DNA of 64,000 bases from Haemophilus parainfluenzae T3T1 (GCF_000210895.1 NC_015964.1:1323501-1387500); one strand, 5' to 3'; shown: positions 1 to 8,646, counted from the first letter of the stretch. The notes: generated from the letters alone by a model not told the origin. Made by a program: numbers and translations.

Positions 1-208
1 TTTAAACTGGAAAATGGGCGTTTCTATTTTAACAGGGGTATTCGTCGCATGGCTTGCAGGGAAAGGCGTCCCATTAATGAGTGAACAACCTGTTTTGGTG
101 ACAGGATTATTAATTGGTACGATTATTGGTGTGTCTTTCTTAGGTGGGATTCCGGTAGGTCCACTCATCGCTGCCGGTATTTTAGCGGTATTACTAGGAA
201 AATTTTAA
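1..208 (+). CDS. YeaL/UPF0756 family membrane protein, C-terminal part
   Basis: The gene is cut by the window edge; codons are in phase from base 2 and the last 68 or so residues are visible. The tail matches the end of E. coli YeaL (UPF0756/DUF441) as I recall it, including 'LNWK' at the cut and the ending '[20 protein letters not shown]'. The visible part is almost wholly hydrophobic, with two to three membrane segments. The function of the family is unknown. An internal ATG at 14 is not the start, because the match to the family runs through it. The stop codon abuts the ATG of ygdD with no gap, so the two are probably co-transcribed. Confidence 0.85.
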   Translation, partial: LNWKMGVSILTGVFVAWLAGKGVPLMSEQPVLVTGLLIGTIIGVSFLGGIPVGPLIAAGILAVLLGKF

Positions 209-598
209 ATGAAAAACAAATGGTTATTTATCGCGGGATTAAGCGGTTTTTTATGTGTGGCGATTGGCGCTTTTGCCGCCCACGGATTAAGCAAAGTTTT
301 AGAGCCTAAAGAATTAGCGTGGATTGAAACAGGTGTGAGATATCAAATGTTCCACACCATTGCAATTTTTGCGATTGGCATTTTGCAATTATGCCGTGAA
401 GCATTGGTTACCAACAAAATGGCTAATTTCGCTGCAGGGACTTGGGCTTACGGTATTCTTCTTTTTAGCGGTAGTCTTTATGCACTTGCCCTTGGCGCTA
501 GCAAATTCCTTGTTTGGGTGACACCGATTGGCGGAACGTTATTTTTAATTGGTTGGCTTTGCTTGGCTTACGGTAGTTTTAAAAGTAAATCAGTATGA
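209..598 (+). CDS. ygdD: DUF423 family membrane protein YgdD
   Basis: A 129-residue protein with about four hydrophobic segments. It shows the DUF423/UPF0382 pattern: an N-terminal 'GAFAAHGL' motif, then 'GVRYQMFHT' around residues 43-51 and a glycine-rich last segment. These are small inner-membrane proteins of unknown biochemical role. The start directly follows the stop of the yeaL-like gene, and the end overlaps the hrpA start in an ATGA arrangement, so it lies in the middle of a tightly packed unit. Nothing is unusual in its length or composition. Confidence 0.85.
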   Translation: MKNKWLFIAGLSGFLCVAIGAFAAHGLSKVLEPKELAWIETGVRYQMFHTIAIFAIGILQLCREALVTNKMANFAAGTWAYGILLFSGSLYALALGASKFLVWVTPIGGTLFLIGWLCLAYGSFKSKSV

Positions 599-3500
599 AG
601 AACAAATCAGTCAAACGTGAATTAAATCCGATACAACAATCTCTCTTTTCGAAACTCAACGGTATTATGCTGGTGGATCAACGTCGTTTATCCGCTCGTA
701 TTCATGGTATTGGAAAAATTAAAAGCCAAGAAGCTCAACAAGCTGTGGCTGCTGAAATTCAGCAACAGATTGAACAGGTTCAATTACGTGTAGAAAATCG
801 TAAAAGTGCGGTTAAAAATCCGATTGTTTTTCCAGAGAGTTTGCCCGTTAGCCAACGCAAAGCAGAAATTCAAAAACTGCTTTCTGAACATCAGGTCATT
901 GTGGTGGCAGGGGAAACCGGTTCAGGTAAAACCACCCAATTGCCAAAAATGTGTTTGGAATTAGGTTTCGGCAATTTGGGCATGATTGGTCATACTCAGC
1001 CTCGCCGTATTGCCGCTCGTTCAGTGGCAGCGCGTATTGCAGAAGAGCTGGAAACAGAGCTTGGTGGTTTAGTTGGTTATAAGGTTCGTTTTAATGATCA
1101 AATCAGTGATGATACACAAATCAAATTGATGACCGATGGGATCTTATTAGCAGAAATTCAAAACGATCGTTTTCTCAATCAATATTCTTGTTTGATTATC
1201 GACGAAGCTCACGAACGCAGTCTGAACAATGATTTTATTCTTGGTTATCTGAAACAGCTTTTACCACGTCGTCGTGATTTAAAACTTATCATCACTTCTG
1301 CGACCATTGATGTGGAACGCTTTTCCAAACATTTCAACAATGCCCCGATTATTGAAGTCTCAGGCAGAACCTATCCTGTTGAAGTACGTTATCGTCCCGT
1401 AGTAGAGGAAGACGATCAAGATCAGCTACAAGGCATTCTTAATGCGGTGGATGAACTGCAGGCGGAAGGTCGTGGCGATATTTTGATCTTTATGAATGGT
1501 GAGCGAGAAATTCGCGATACTGCCGAAGCCTTACAAAAACAAAATCTAAAACATACGGAAATTCTACCGCTCTTTGCACGCCTTTCTGCGCAAGAGCAAA
1601 ATAAAATTTTCCACCCAAGCGGATTAAATCGCATTGTATTAGCGACTAACGTCGCGGAAACCTCATTGACCGTGCCGGGCATTAAATATGTGATTGACCC
1701 AGGTACAGCACGCATTTCCCGTTATAGCTATCGCACCAAAGTGCAACGTTTACCGATTGAACCTATTTCACAGGCATCTGCTAATCAGCGTAAAGGTCGT
1801 TGTGGTCGTGTAAGTGAAGGGATTTGTATTCGTTTATATTCGGAAGAGGATTTTAATTCTCGTCCGGAGTTTACCGATCCTGAAATCCTGCGCACCAATT
1901 TAGCCTCCGTTATTTTGCAAATGACGGCATTGGGCTTAGATGATATTGAAGCTTTCCCGTTTGTTGATGCGCCAGATAAACGCCATATTCAAGATGGTAT
2001 AAAACTGTTGGAAGAATTGGGTGCGTTTGAAATGGTTCGCACTAAAGCGGGCGAGAAACGTCAATTAACGGCAGTAGGCCGTCAATTAGCTCAACTCCCT
2101 GTGGATCCTCGTTTAGCGAAGATGTTGCTGACTGCTGTCTCACAAGGTGCGTTGCATGAAGTGATGATTATTGTCGCCGCGTTATCCATTCAAGATCCTC
2201 GCGAGCGCCCACAAGAAAAACAACAAGCTTCCGATGAAAAACATCGTCGTTTTGCCGATAAAAAATCGGATTTCTTGGCGTTCTTAAATCTTTGGCGTTA
2301 TCTACAAGAACAACAAAAAGAATTGAGTAAAAACCAATTCCGTCGTCAATGCCAAAAGGATTTCTTAAATTATTTACGTATTCGTGAATGGCAGGATATT
2401 TATCATCAAATTCGTTTAACCGTGCGTGAAATGGGCTTGCCGATTAATTCTGAAAAAGCAGAATATCAGCAAATTCATACCGCACTTTTAAGCGGCTTGC
2501 TTTCTCATATTGGTCTAAAAGAATCGGAAAAACAACAATATCTTGGCGCGCGTAATGCCCATTTTGCAATTTTCCCCAATTCTGTGCTTTTCAAAAAACA
2601 ACCGAAATGGGTGATGGCGGCAGAGTTAGTGGAAACCTCCAAGCTATGGGGGCGTATGGTGGCGGAAATTGAGCCAGAATGGATTGAGCCACTTGCCGAG
2701 CATTTAATTAAAAAATCCTATTCAGAACCGCATTGGTCGAAATCCCGTGGGGCGGTAATTGCCGATGAAAAAGTCACGCTTTACGGTGTGCCGATTGTGG
2801 CTGCGCGACCGGTGAATTACGGTGCTATTGATCCGACGGTAAGCCGCGAGATCTTTATTCAATCAGCCTTAGTGGAAGGGGATTGGAATACCAAACATAA
2901 ATTCTTCAAAGAAAATCAACGACTCGTTCGAGAAGTAGAGGAGTTGGAACACAAAAGCCGCCGCCGTGATATTTTGGTGGATGACCGCACGCTTTTTGAA
3001 TTTTACGATCAGCGTATTGGCACAGAAGTAGTTTCCCAAAAACATTTTGATACCTGGTGGAAAAAGGCGCAGCAAAAAGATCCTGAATTGCTTAATTTTG
3101 AACGTTCATTCTTGATTAATGATGATGCGGAACAAGTGAGCAAGCTGGATTTCCCGAATTTCTGGCATCAAGGTAATTTGAAACTCAAACTGACGTATCA
3201 ATTTGAACCAGGTACCGATGCGGACGGGGTGACCGTGCATATTCCGTTGCCATTGCTCAACCAAGTGGAAATGACCGGCTTTGATTGGCAAATTCCAGGC
3301 TTGCGTGAAGAGCTGGTGATCGCGCTGATTAAATCGCTGCCGAAATCTTATCGTCGTAATTTTGTGCCGGCACCTAATTATGCTCAAGCTTTTTTAAGTC
3401 GAGCAGTGCCGCTGGAGAAACCATTATTAGATACGCTAATTTATGAATTACGTCGTATGACGGGCGTCACCGTAGAAGCAGAACATTGGAATTGGGAACA

Positions 3501-4509
3501 AATCCCAAGCCATTTGAAAATGACGTTCCGTGTGGTGGATGAAAACGGCAAGAAAATCGCGGAATCCATGAATTTGGATGAGCTGAAATTCAACTTAAAA
3601 GATCGTGTGCAGGAAAGTATTTCTGCTGTAGCAGATGATGGCATTGAGCAAAGCGGATTGCATATTTGGAGTTTTGCAGATTTACCACAATGTTACGAAC
3701 AAAAACAGCGTGGTTTTAGCGTCAAAGCGTTCCCGGCTATTGTAGATGAAAAAGATGCCGTAGGTATCAAACTGTTTGAAACAGAGTTTGAGCAAGCAGT
3801 GGCAATGCAACAAGGTTTGCGTCGATTGTTGCTACTCAATGTGCCATCACCAATTAAGTATCTGCATGAAAAATTGCCGAATAAAGCTAAATTGGGGCTG
3901 TATTTTACTCCGTTCGGTCGAGTGTTGGATTTGATCGATGACTGTATCGCTTGTGCGGTGGATAAACTTATTGCCGATTTTGGCGGTTTTGTATGGGATG
4001 AGGCAGGCTTTGAAAAATTGCGTGATTTCGTGCGGGAAAATCTGAATGAAGTGACCGTAGATATTGCACAAAAAGTGGAGCAAATTCTCTCCCTTAACCA
4101 TGCCTTAAACCAACGTTTAAAAGGCAAAATGGATTTCACTATGGCCTTTGCCTTTTCCGATATTAAGGCGCAGTTAAGCGGACTGATTTATCCAGGTTTT
4201 GTGCAAAAGAGCGGTTATGATCGCCTACCGGATTTACAGCGTTATCTGCAAGCCGTTGATAAACGTATTGATAAGTTGGCTCAAGATGTAAATCGAGATC
4301 GTGCTGCGATGCTACGCGTGGAGCAGGTTCAACAGGCTTATCAACAATTGCTCGCTAAACTGCCAAAATCCAAACCTATTTCTGATGAAGTGGCGGAAAT
4401 TCGCTATATGATTGAAGAATTAAGGGTGAGTTTATTTGCACAGCAACTAGGGACGAAATATCAGGTATCGGAGAAGCGGGTTTTAGGGGTTATTCAAAAT
4501 ATAGAGTAA
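595..4509 (+). CDS. hrpA: ATP-dependent RNA helicase HrpA
   Basis: A DEAH-box helicase of 1304 residues, the usual HrpA size. Visible motifs in order are Walker A 'GETGSGKTTQ' from residue 106, the 'DEAH' box at 203-206, 'SAT' at 235-237 and the arginine-finger motif 'QRKGRCGR'. The helicase-associated domains and the long HrpA-specific C-terminal region (DUF3418 type) follow. In E. coli HrpA acts on mRNA and on stalled or collided ribosomes; that role is carried over by family and not visible here. The start overlaps the ygdD stop by four bases (ATGA), which suggests coupled translation. No terminator hairpin is visible after the stop. Confidence 0.97.
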   Translation: MKNKSVKRELNPIQQSLFSKLNGIMLVDQRRLSARIHGIGKIKSQEAQQAVAAEIQQQIEQVQLRVENRKSAVKNPIVFPESLPVSQRKAEIQKLLSEHQVIVVAGETGSGKTTQLPKMCLELGFGNLGMIGHTQPRRIAARSVAARIAEELETELGGLVGYKVRFNDQISDDTQIKLMTDGILLAEIQNDRFLNQYSCLIIDEAHERSLNNDFILGYLKQLLPRRRDLKLIITSATIDVERFSKHFNNAPIIEVSGRTYPVEVRYRPVVEEDDQDQLQGILNAVDELQAEGRGDILIFMNGEREIRDTAEALQKQNLKHTEILPLFARLSAQEQNKIFHPSGLNRIVLATNVAETSLTVPGIKYVIDPGTARISRYSYRTKVQRLPIEPISQASANQRKGRCGRVSEGICIRLYSEEDFNSRPEFTDPEILRTNLASVILQMTALGLDDIEAFPFVDAPDKRHIQDGIKLLEELGAFEMVRTKAGEKRQLTAVGRQLAQLPVDPRLAKMLLTAVSQGALHEVMIIVAALSIQDPRERPQEKQQASDEKHRRFADKKSDFLAFLNLWRYLQEQQKELSKNQFRRQCQKDFLNYLRIREWQDIYHQIRLTVREMGLPINSEKAEYQQIHTALLSGLLSHIGLKESEKQQYLGARNAHFAIFPNSVLFKKQPKWVMAAELVETSKLWGRMVAEIEPEWIEPLAEHLIKKSYSEPHWSKSRGAVIADEKVTLYGVPIVAARPVNYGAIDPTVSREIFIQSALVEGDWNTKHKFFKENQRLVREVEELEHKSRRRDILVDDRTLFEFYDQRIGTEVVSQKHFDTWWKKAQQKDPELLNFERSFLINDDAEQVSKLDFPNFWHQGNLKLKLTYQFEPGTDADGVTVHIPLPLLNQVEMTGFDWQIPGLREELVIALIKSLPKSYRRNFVPAPNYAQAFLSRAVPLEKPLLDTLIYELRRMTGVTVEAEHWNWEQIPSHLKMTFRVVDENGKKIAESMNLDELKFNLKDRVQESISAVADDGIEQSGLHIWSFADLPQCYEQKQRGFSVKAFPAIVDEKDAVGIKLFETEFEQAVAMQQGLRRLLLLNVPSPIKYLHEKLPNKAKLGLYFTPFGRVLDLIDDCIACAVDKLIADFGGFVWDEAGFEKLRDFVRENLNEVTVDIAQKVEQILSLNHALNQRLKGKMDFTMAFAFSDIKAQLSGLIYPGFVQKSGYDRLPDLQRYLQAVDKRIDKLAQDVNRDRAAMLRVEQVQQAYQQLLAKLPKSKPISDEVAEIRYMIEELRVSLFAQQLGTKYQVSEKRVLGVIQNIE

Positions 4510-4784
4510 GATATCACCAAGGTATTATAGTGATCAACCACAGTATTATAGTGATCAACCACAGTATTTTTCCCCTAATCAAGCCTTAGTTTATCGTGGG
4601 AGAAAGGCGGTGAATGTGGTGTTGTGGGGAGATGCTTTATTAATATTGTTTAGTTAACTAAGGAAAAGTTAGCAGATGAGCTATAATGAAAGATAGTATT
4701 TTATGTTGATCAGAATAAGAATGGTTGTATTTGGTAAAGTGAAAAATTACCTAAGAAATATTTGCTTTAAAGAGGACATTGCAG
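4510..4784 (+). other. Junction region with decayed coding debris
   Basis: This 275-base gap between hrpA and the ATPase gene begins with a 21-bp tandem repeat and then reads open in one frame to a TAA near 4657, without a plausible start. The open stretch contains 'NQALVYRGRKAVNVVLWGDA'. Short open pieces follow in other frames, such as 'LTKEKLADEL' and 'FYVDQNKNGCIW', each ending in a stop. Such frame-hopping pieces are what a decayed gene leaves behind. I cannot name the former gene and cannot exclude chance. The ATPase gene's ribosome binding site, AGAGGA, is at 4771-4776. Confidence 0.35.
4522..4568 (+). repeat. 21-bp tandem repeat, two copies plus five bases
   Basis: The unit GTATTATAGTGATCAACCAC plus a final A occurs at 4522-4542 and again, identically, at 4543-4563, followed by GTATT of a third copy. 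The unit is 7 codons long and the frame running into the debris downstream reads the heptad YYSDQPQ twice. It starts 12 bases after the hrpA stop, at the left border of the accessory insert. Confidence 0.9.
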
Positions 4785-5954
4785 ATGAATAATATATTGC
4801 ATTTAAAGAAATTTCATTTTGAGCAAGTCAAAGGCGTCGGCACGATTGAAGCGGAATTATTTCCTAATCAACGGGTTTATACTTTTATTGGGGAAAATGG
4901 GATTGGAAAGACAAAGTTTTTAGAAAGTCTGTTTGCTATATTGCTATTTACGAACAAACAAGCAATGAAAACAGATTCTTATATACAGCATTCATTAATT
5001 CCTTTTAAATCTGCTACTATCAATGATATTTCTTTCAGTTTTAATGAGAATAGTGGTTTTTCTTTGGGTAATCATAATTATGCATTTATTTCGGCTATGC
5101 ATTCTTATCCGGTCGTTTATTTATCTGCACAACATCGCGGTGCAATAAATGAGAAAATCTATGAGTATGAAAGAGGAAACGTTTCTAAATTAGGTAATAA
5201 ATCTAAACGGCAAAAAGGGTATTTAGAGTATTTATTGACAAGTTTTAATGGAAATCCACAACATCTAAAAAATTTGAATATGGATTCTAATATTGAAGAA
5301 TGGATTGTTCAGCGTGCTTTATCTTCAAATCCTTATCAGTCTAAAGAAGATAATCGAGAGATTGAAATTAAAACATTATTGTCTTTATTAAATAAAGTAG
5401 ATCATAGAATTGATAAAGATTTCCTCGAAATATCAGGCGATAATCGAGTTTTTCTAAAAATAGAAAATCAAAAACGAGAAATTTCAGAGCTTTCCAGTGG
5501 TTTTACTTCTATTTTAAAAATTATCCAATCAATTATTGCTGGATACAGTTATTTCACTAATGAGCTACAGATTGCAAATGTTCCCGGTATAATCTTAATT
5601 GATGAAATAGAAAGCCATTTACATAATAAGTGGCAAGTGAATATTGTTCCTTTATTAAAAGAATTATTCCCTAAAACAATCTTTTTTATTACCACTCATT
5701 CACCTATTGTAATTAGTCAATTAAAGACCGGTGAAGCCTACCGCTTGAAACGTTGTGAAAATGATGGTGTTGTCTATGCTGAACTTATTGATTACCCAAG
5801 CAAAGTTTCTTTCATTGATTTATTAAATGATGCTTTTGATGTAAATTTAAATCGATTAAAAGTTCAAAGAGCTCAAGAAGAAGGGCAACAGGAGGCGAAA
5901 CAAACCTTGTTAAAATTGGTTCAACAGGAATTAGCTAATTTGGAGACTAAATAA
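4785..5954 (+). CDS. ABC/SMC-type AAA ATPase paired with a PIN nuclease
   Basis: A 389-residue ATPase of the RecF/AAA_21-like group, the type found in PtuA of Septu and AriA of PARIS. Visible motifs are Walker A 'GENGIGKT' at residues 36-43, an ABC-like signature 'ELSSG' near 235-239, Walker B 'IILIDEIESH' with D273 and E274, and a switch histidine in 'TTHSP' (H305). A helical, glutamine-rich tail follows. The middle part (about 60-220) matches no domain I can name. I chose ATG 4785 because AGAGGA lies 8 bases upstream; a TTG at 4779 is too close to that site. The gene is visibly richer in A+T than hrpA or dcuC, suggesting transfer. The last base of its TAA is the first base of the next ATG. 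ATPase-plus-nuclease pairs commonly act in phage defence, but that function is inference here. Confidence 0.75.
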   Translation: MNNILHLKKFHFEQVKGVGTIEAELFPNQRVYTFIGENGIGKTKFLESLFAILLFTNKQAMKTDSYIQHSLIPFKSATINDISFSFNENSGFSLGNHNYAFISAMHSYPVVYLSAQHRGAINEKIYEYERGNVSKLGNKSKRQKGYLEYLLTSFNGNPQHLKNLNMDSNIEEWIVQRALSSNPYQSKEDNREIEIKTLLSLLNKVDHRIDKDFLEISGDNRVFLKIENQKREISELSSGFTSILKIIQSIIAGYSYFTNELQIANVPGIILIDEIESHLHNKWQVNIVPLLKELFPKTIFFITTHSPIVISQLKTGEAYRLKRCENDGVVYAELIDYPSKVSFIDLLNDAFDVNLNRLKVQRAQEEGQQEAKQTLLKLVQQELANLETK

Positions 5955-6397
5955 TGAAAGGTTATTTATTAGATACAAATTATTTAATTTATTTAGTGGA
6001 TCCAAATGCAAACTCAAGTAAAAAAGCGGAAGTATTACAAGATTTAGCATTAAAACTTAAAGATCCTGAAACTTTATTGTTTTTGACACCATTAATTCGT
6101 TATGAGGTTTTACGTGGTGTAGAATGGGATAATATTGAAAAATTAAATACGTTAAAAAATGCTTTAAAAGCATTTCAGGTAATTGATATTAATGATGATA
6201 TTTCTGATTTAGCTCGGAATTTATTTCGTTTGGATAAAGCAAATCAAAAAACAGGAAGCACAAAGGTTATTGAAAAGTATCAATTTGATATGTTTCACTT
6301 TGCAGCAGCAAAAGAAAATAATTTAGAAATTTTATCAAAAGATCGTGATATGAGTGCAATCGAAAATCTATTTCAGAAAATTCAAGCGATAAGATGA
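5954..6397 (+). CDS. PIN-domain ribonuclease, partner of the upstream ATPase
   Basis: A single PIN domain of 147 residues, the size of VapC-type RNases. The acidic metal-binding set is complete: D7 in 'LLDTN', E51 in 'RYEVLRG', D112 in 'QFDMFHFAAA', and D130/D132 in 'LSKDRDM'. All expected catalytic positions are present, so it should be active on RNA or possibly single-stranded DNA. It starts within the stop of the ATPase gene (TAATG), so the pair is translationally coupled, with the ATPase first. No VapB-like DNA-binding antitoxin gene lies beside it, which speaks against an ordinary VapBC pair. The simplest inference is that the ATPase senses something and restrains or activates the nuclease. 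The substrate is unknown. Confidence 0.8.
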   Translation: MKGYLLDTNYLIYLVDPNANSSKKAEVLQDLALKLKDPETLLFLTPLIRYEVLRGVEWDNIEKLNTLKNALKAFQVIDINDDISDLARNLFRLDKANQKTGSTKVIEKYQFDMFHFAAAKENNLEILSKDRDMSAIENLFQKIQAIR

Positions 6398-6729
6398 TTT
6401 CTATAATCTCCTCGATAGCACTCAGATGGCTCACATCTCCCTACGTGTGCTTGTATATTCAATTTAAGGGGCTCGCACCCTAGATAGTGCAAGCATCCAC
6501 TCTTGTGCTTATTTGGGCCAAGCGAGGGCGCTTGAGCCATCGTTCTGCTTTAAAAAAGTGCGGTCATTTTCTCAAATGTTTTTAACTTCAAAAATTCTAT
6601 CAAAACCGACCGCACTTTCCCTCCAAACTCTTTTTGTGATCTACCTCAAATTTTCGTATTGAACTGATTTACAACTGCCAATTCAATCGCTATCTTGCTG
6701 ATATTATTATTTTAATAAAGAGGTAAATT
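6398..6729. other. Non-coding gap with long-range inverted repeat and facing USSs
   Basis: No gene is visible in these 332 bases. The first part (about 6405-6550) is clearly richer in G+C than the ATPase-PIN genes. It is bracketed by a perfect 9-base inverted repeat, GATGGCTCA at 6426-6434 and TGAGCCATC at 6534-6542, and holds shorter complementary pieces such as TGCTTG (6449-6454) with CAAGCA (6491-6496). It could be a structured RNA, a remnant or an insertion boundary; I do not recognise it. Two facing USSs follow (AAAGTGCGGTC at 6556-6566, GACCGCACTTT at 6609-6619) with a 42-base loop. The dcuC upstream region takes up the rest. Confidence 0.6.
6635..6650 (+). promoter_or_regulatory. Probable CRP site upstream of dcuC
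   Basis: TGTGATCTACCTCAAA fits the CRP pattern TGTGA-N6-TCACA at 8 of 10 fixed positions, about 80 bases before the dcuC start. Control of C4-dicarboxylate transport genes by CRP (and FNR) is common in enteric relatives. No convincing FNR site was found here. Confidence 0.45.
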
Positions 6730-8088
6730 ATGGATCTGATTATAGGTTTGATTGCCATTGTTTTGGTGGCATATTATATCGTGAAAGGCTATTCAGCGAC
6801 CGGTGTGTTGATGTTCGGGGGCTTGGTCTTGTTATTCATTTCAGTGCTGATGGGACATTCGATTTTACCAGAAGGCGTGAAAAGCACCGGTTCCACCTAT
6901 TTTGATATTTTAGAATATGTGAAATATCTACTCGGTAATCGTGGCGGCGGCTTAGGCTTGATGATTATGGTGTTATGTGGTTTCTCCGTGTACATGACTC
7001 ATCTTGGTGCTAATGATGTGGTGGTGAAATTGGTTTCAAAACCACTGAAAAATATCCGTTCACCTTATATTTTAATGGTGTTTGCTTACTTCCTTGCATG
7101 TTTGATGTCTTTTGCTGTGTCATCTGCAACAGGTTTAGGCGTGTTATTAATGGCGACATTATTCCCTGTCATGGTAAACGTGGGGATTTCACGTGGGGCT
7201 GCGGCAGCAATTTGTGCATCGCCAATTTCGATTATCCTTTCCCCAACTTCGGGTGATGTGGTGCTTTCTGCTGAAATTTCAAAAATTCCTTTAGGTGAGT
7301 TTGCTTTTAGCACCGCATTGCCGGTTTCGATTTTTGCGATTTTAGGGATTGCTGTCGCACACTTCTTTTGGCAGCGTTATTTAGATAAAAAAGAAGGCGT
7401 GCAAGTAGAACGTTTGAATGCAGATGAAATTAAAACCACAGCACCAAACTACTATGCGATTTTGCCATTATTACCCATTATTGGCGTATTGATTTTTGAC
7501 GGTAAATGGGGCTTACCAAATTTACACATCGTTACTGTGATGGTGCTTTGTTTTATCATTACTGCTGCGGTAGATTTCTTACGTAGCTTTAACGCAAAAC
7601 AAACGTTTGATAATCTCATTGTGGCATATCGCGGTATGGCAGATGCCTTTGCAGGTGTGGTGATGCTTTTAGTGGCGGCAGGTGTATTTGCACAAAGTTT
7701 AAGTACAATCGGCTTTATCACTAATTTAATCGACTCAGCACAATCCTTCGGCGGTTCAGCATTCTTTATGATGTTAGTGCTTGCGGTGATTACCATTTTA
7801 GCCACCATGGCGACAGGTTCAGGTAACGCGGCGTTCTATGCTTTTGCAGAATTAATTCCAAAATTAGCCACTCAAATGGGCGTCAATCCAGCGTTCTTAA
7901 CCATTCCAATGTTACAAGCCTCTAACTTAGGACGTGGTTTATCACCGGTTTCTGGTGTGGTTGTGGCGGTATCCGGTATGGGAAAAATCTCACCATTTGA
8001 AATCGTAAAACGTATGTCTGTCCCAATGTTGGTTGGTTTTATTTGTGTGATTATCGGCACAGAAATCTTTGTTTCCGTTGCCGTCTAG
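6730..8088 (+). CDS. dcuC: Anaerobic C4-dicarboxylate transporter DcuC
   Basis: A 452-residue, highly hydrophobic protein with about 12 or more membrane segments, close to the 461 residues of E. coli DcuC. It has family stretches 'VSSATGLGVLLMATLFPVMV', 'ASPISIILSPTSGDVVLSAE' and, near the end, 'NLGRGLSPVSGVVVAVSGM'. DcuC exports succinate or exchanges fumarate and succinate across the inner membrane during anaerobic growth. The ATG is preceded by TAAAGAGG at good spacing. It is a single-gene unit, with a CRP-like site upstream and a strong terminator downstream. It fits with the formate dehydrogenase genes later in the window as part of anaerobic respiration. Confidence 0.93.
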   Translation: MDLIIGLIAIVLVAYYIVKGYSATGVLMFGGLVLLFISVLMGHSILPEGVKSTGSTYFDILEYVKYLLGNRGGGLGLMIMVLCGFSVYMTHLGANDVVVKLVSKPLKNIRSPYILMVFAYFLACLMSFAVSSATGLGVLLMATLFPVMVNVGISRGAAAAICASPISIILSPTSGDVVLSAEISKIPLGEFAFSTALPVSIFAILGIAVAHFFWQRYLDKKEGVQVERLNADEIKTTAPNYYAILPLLPIIGVLIFDGKWGLPNLHIVTVMVLCFIITAAVDFLRSFNAKQTFDNLIVAYRGMADAFAGVVMLLVAAGVFAQSLSTIGFITNLIDSAQSFGGSAFFMMLVLAVITILATMATGSGNAAFYAFAELIPKLATQMGVNPAFLTIPMLQASNLGRGLSPVSGVVVAVSGMGKISPFEIVKRMSVPMLVGFICVIIGTEIFVSVAV

Positions 8089-8104
8089 ATTGATAGGTAA
8101 AAAA

Positions 8105-8134
8105 GAAGGGCTGATAGTAAATATCAGCCCTTTT
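8105..8134 (+). terminator. Rho-independent terminator of dcuC
   Basis: The stem AAGGGCTGATA (8106-8116) pairs with TATCAGCCCTT (8122-8132) and runs into a T tract. It lies just before the convergent folK gene and may serve both directions. Confidence 0.9.
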
Positions 8135-8142
8135 GTTTTGAG

Positions 8143-8646
8143 TTAAGTGCGGTCAATTTTCTCGCTGTTTTTGATTTTATGCATTTGATGATTTTCAAAA
8201 GCTTTCACCAAATCGGCGACTTTTTCGCCTTCAGGTAAAACCAAATCTTGTGCGATATCATTAAGTGGCACAATCACGAATTCGCGGTTTTTCATATCGT
8301 AATGAGGAACCGTTAAGCGTTCATTTTGAATGATTTGATCGCCATAAAGCAGAATGTCCAAATCCAGTGTACGCTCACCCCAACGACGTAAACGCACGCG
8401 ACCTTGTTCATTTTCGATACGTTGCAATTCATCGAGTAAAGCTAAAGGTGGGCGAGTGGTTTCGATCATCGCTACTGCATTTACATAATCCGGTTGATCT
8501 TGCGGGCCTAATGGTTTGCTTTGGTAAAATCCGCTCACCGATTTTAATTCAGTATTAGGTAGCGCAGAGATTGCCTCTAATGCCGAATTTAATTGTTCAG
8601 TAGGCGTATTTAAATTACTGCCTAGGGCGATATACACTTGAACCAT
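8143..8646 (-). CDS. folK: 6-hydroxymethyl-dihydropterin pyrophosphokinase FolK
   Basis: A 167-residue HPPK. It starts 'MVQVYIALGSNL', has 'SGFYQSKPLGPQDQPDYVNA' around residues 39-58, and the signature 'RRWGERTLDLDILLYGD' with the paired aspartates that bind magnesium and ATP. It transfers pyrophosphate from ATP to the pterin in folate synthesis. Its ATG overlaps the pcnB stop by one base (TAATG), the pcnB-folK order known from E. coli. The C-terminal residues 'DRT' and the first base of the stop come from a USS (ACCGCACTT), so the uptake signal forms the gene's end. Confidence 0.95.
   Translation of the reverse strand: MVQVYIALGSNLNTPTEQLNSALEAISALPNTELKSVSGFYQSKPLGPQDQPDYVNAVAMIETTRPPLALLDELQRIENEQGRVRLRRWGERTLDLDILLYGDQIIQNERLTVPHYDMKNREFVIVPLNDIAQDLVLPEGEKVADLVKAFENHQMHKIKNSEKIDRT

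Noticed and set aside
3693-4139. Long open frame on the minus strand inside hrpA
   Set aside because: It lies wholly inside the well-supported hrpA gene, and its translation is serine/cysteine-rich shadow sequence with no family resemblance.
4522-4568. Tandem 21-bp repeats as a CRISPR or phase-variation array
   Set aside because: There are only two adjoining copies, with no spacers, and no start codon or gene that the repeat could switch.
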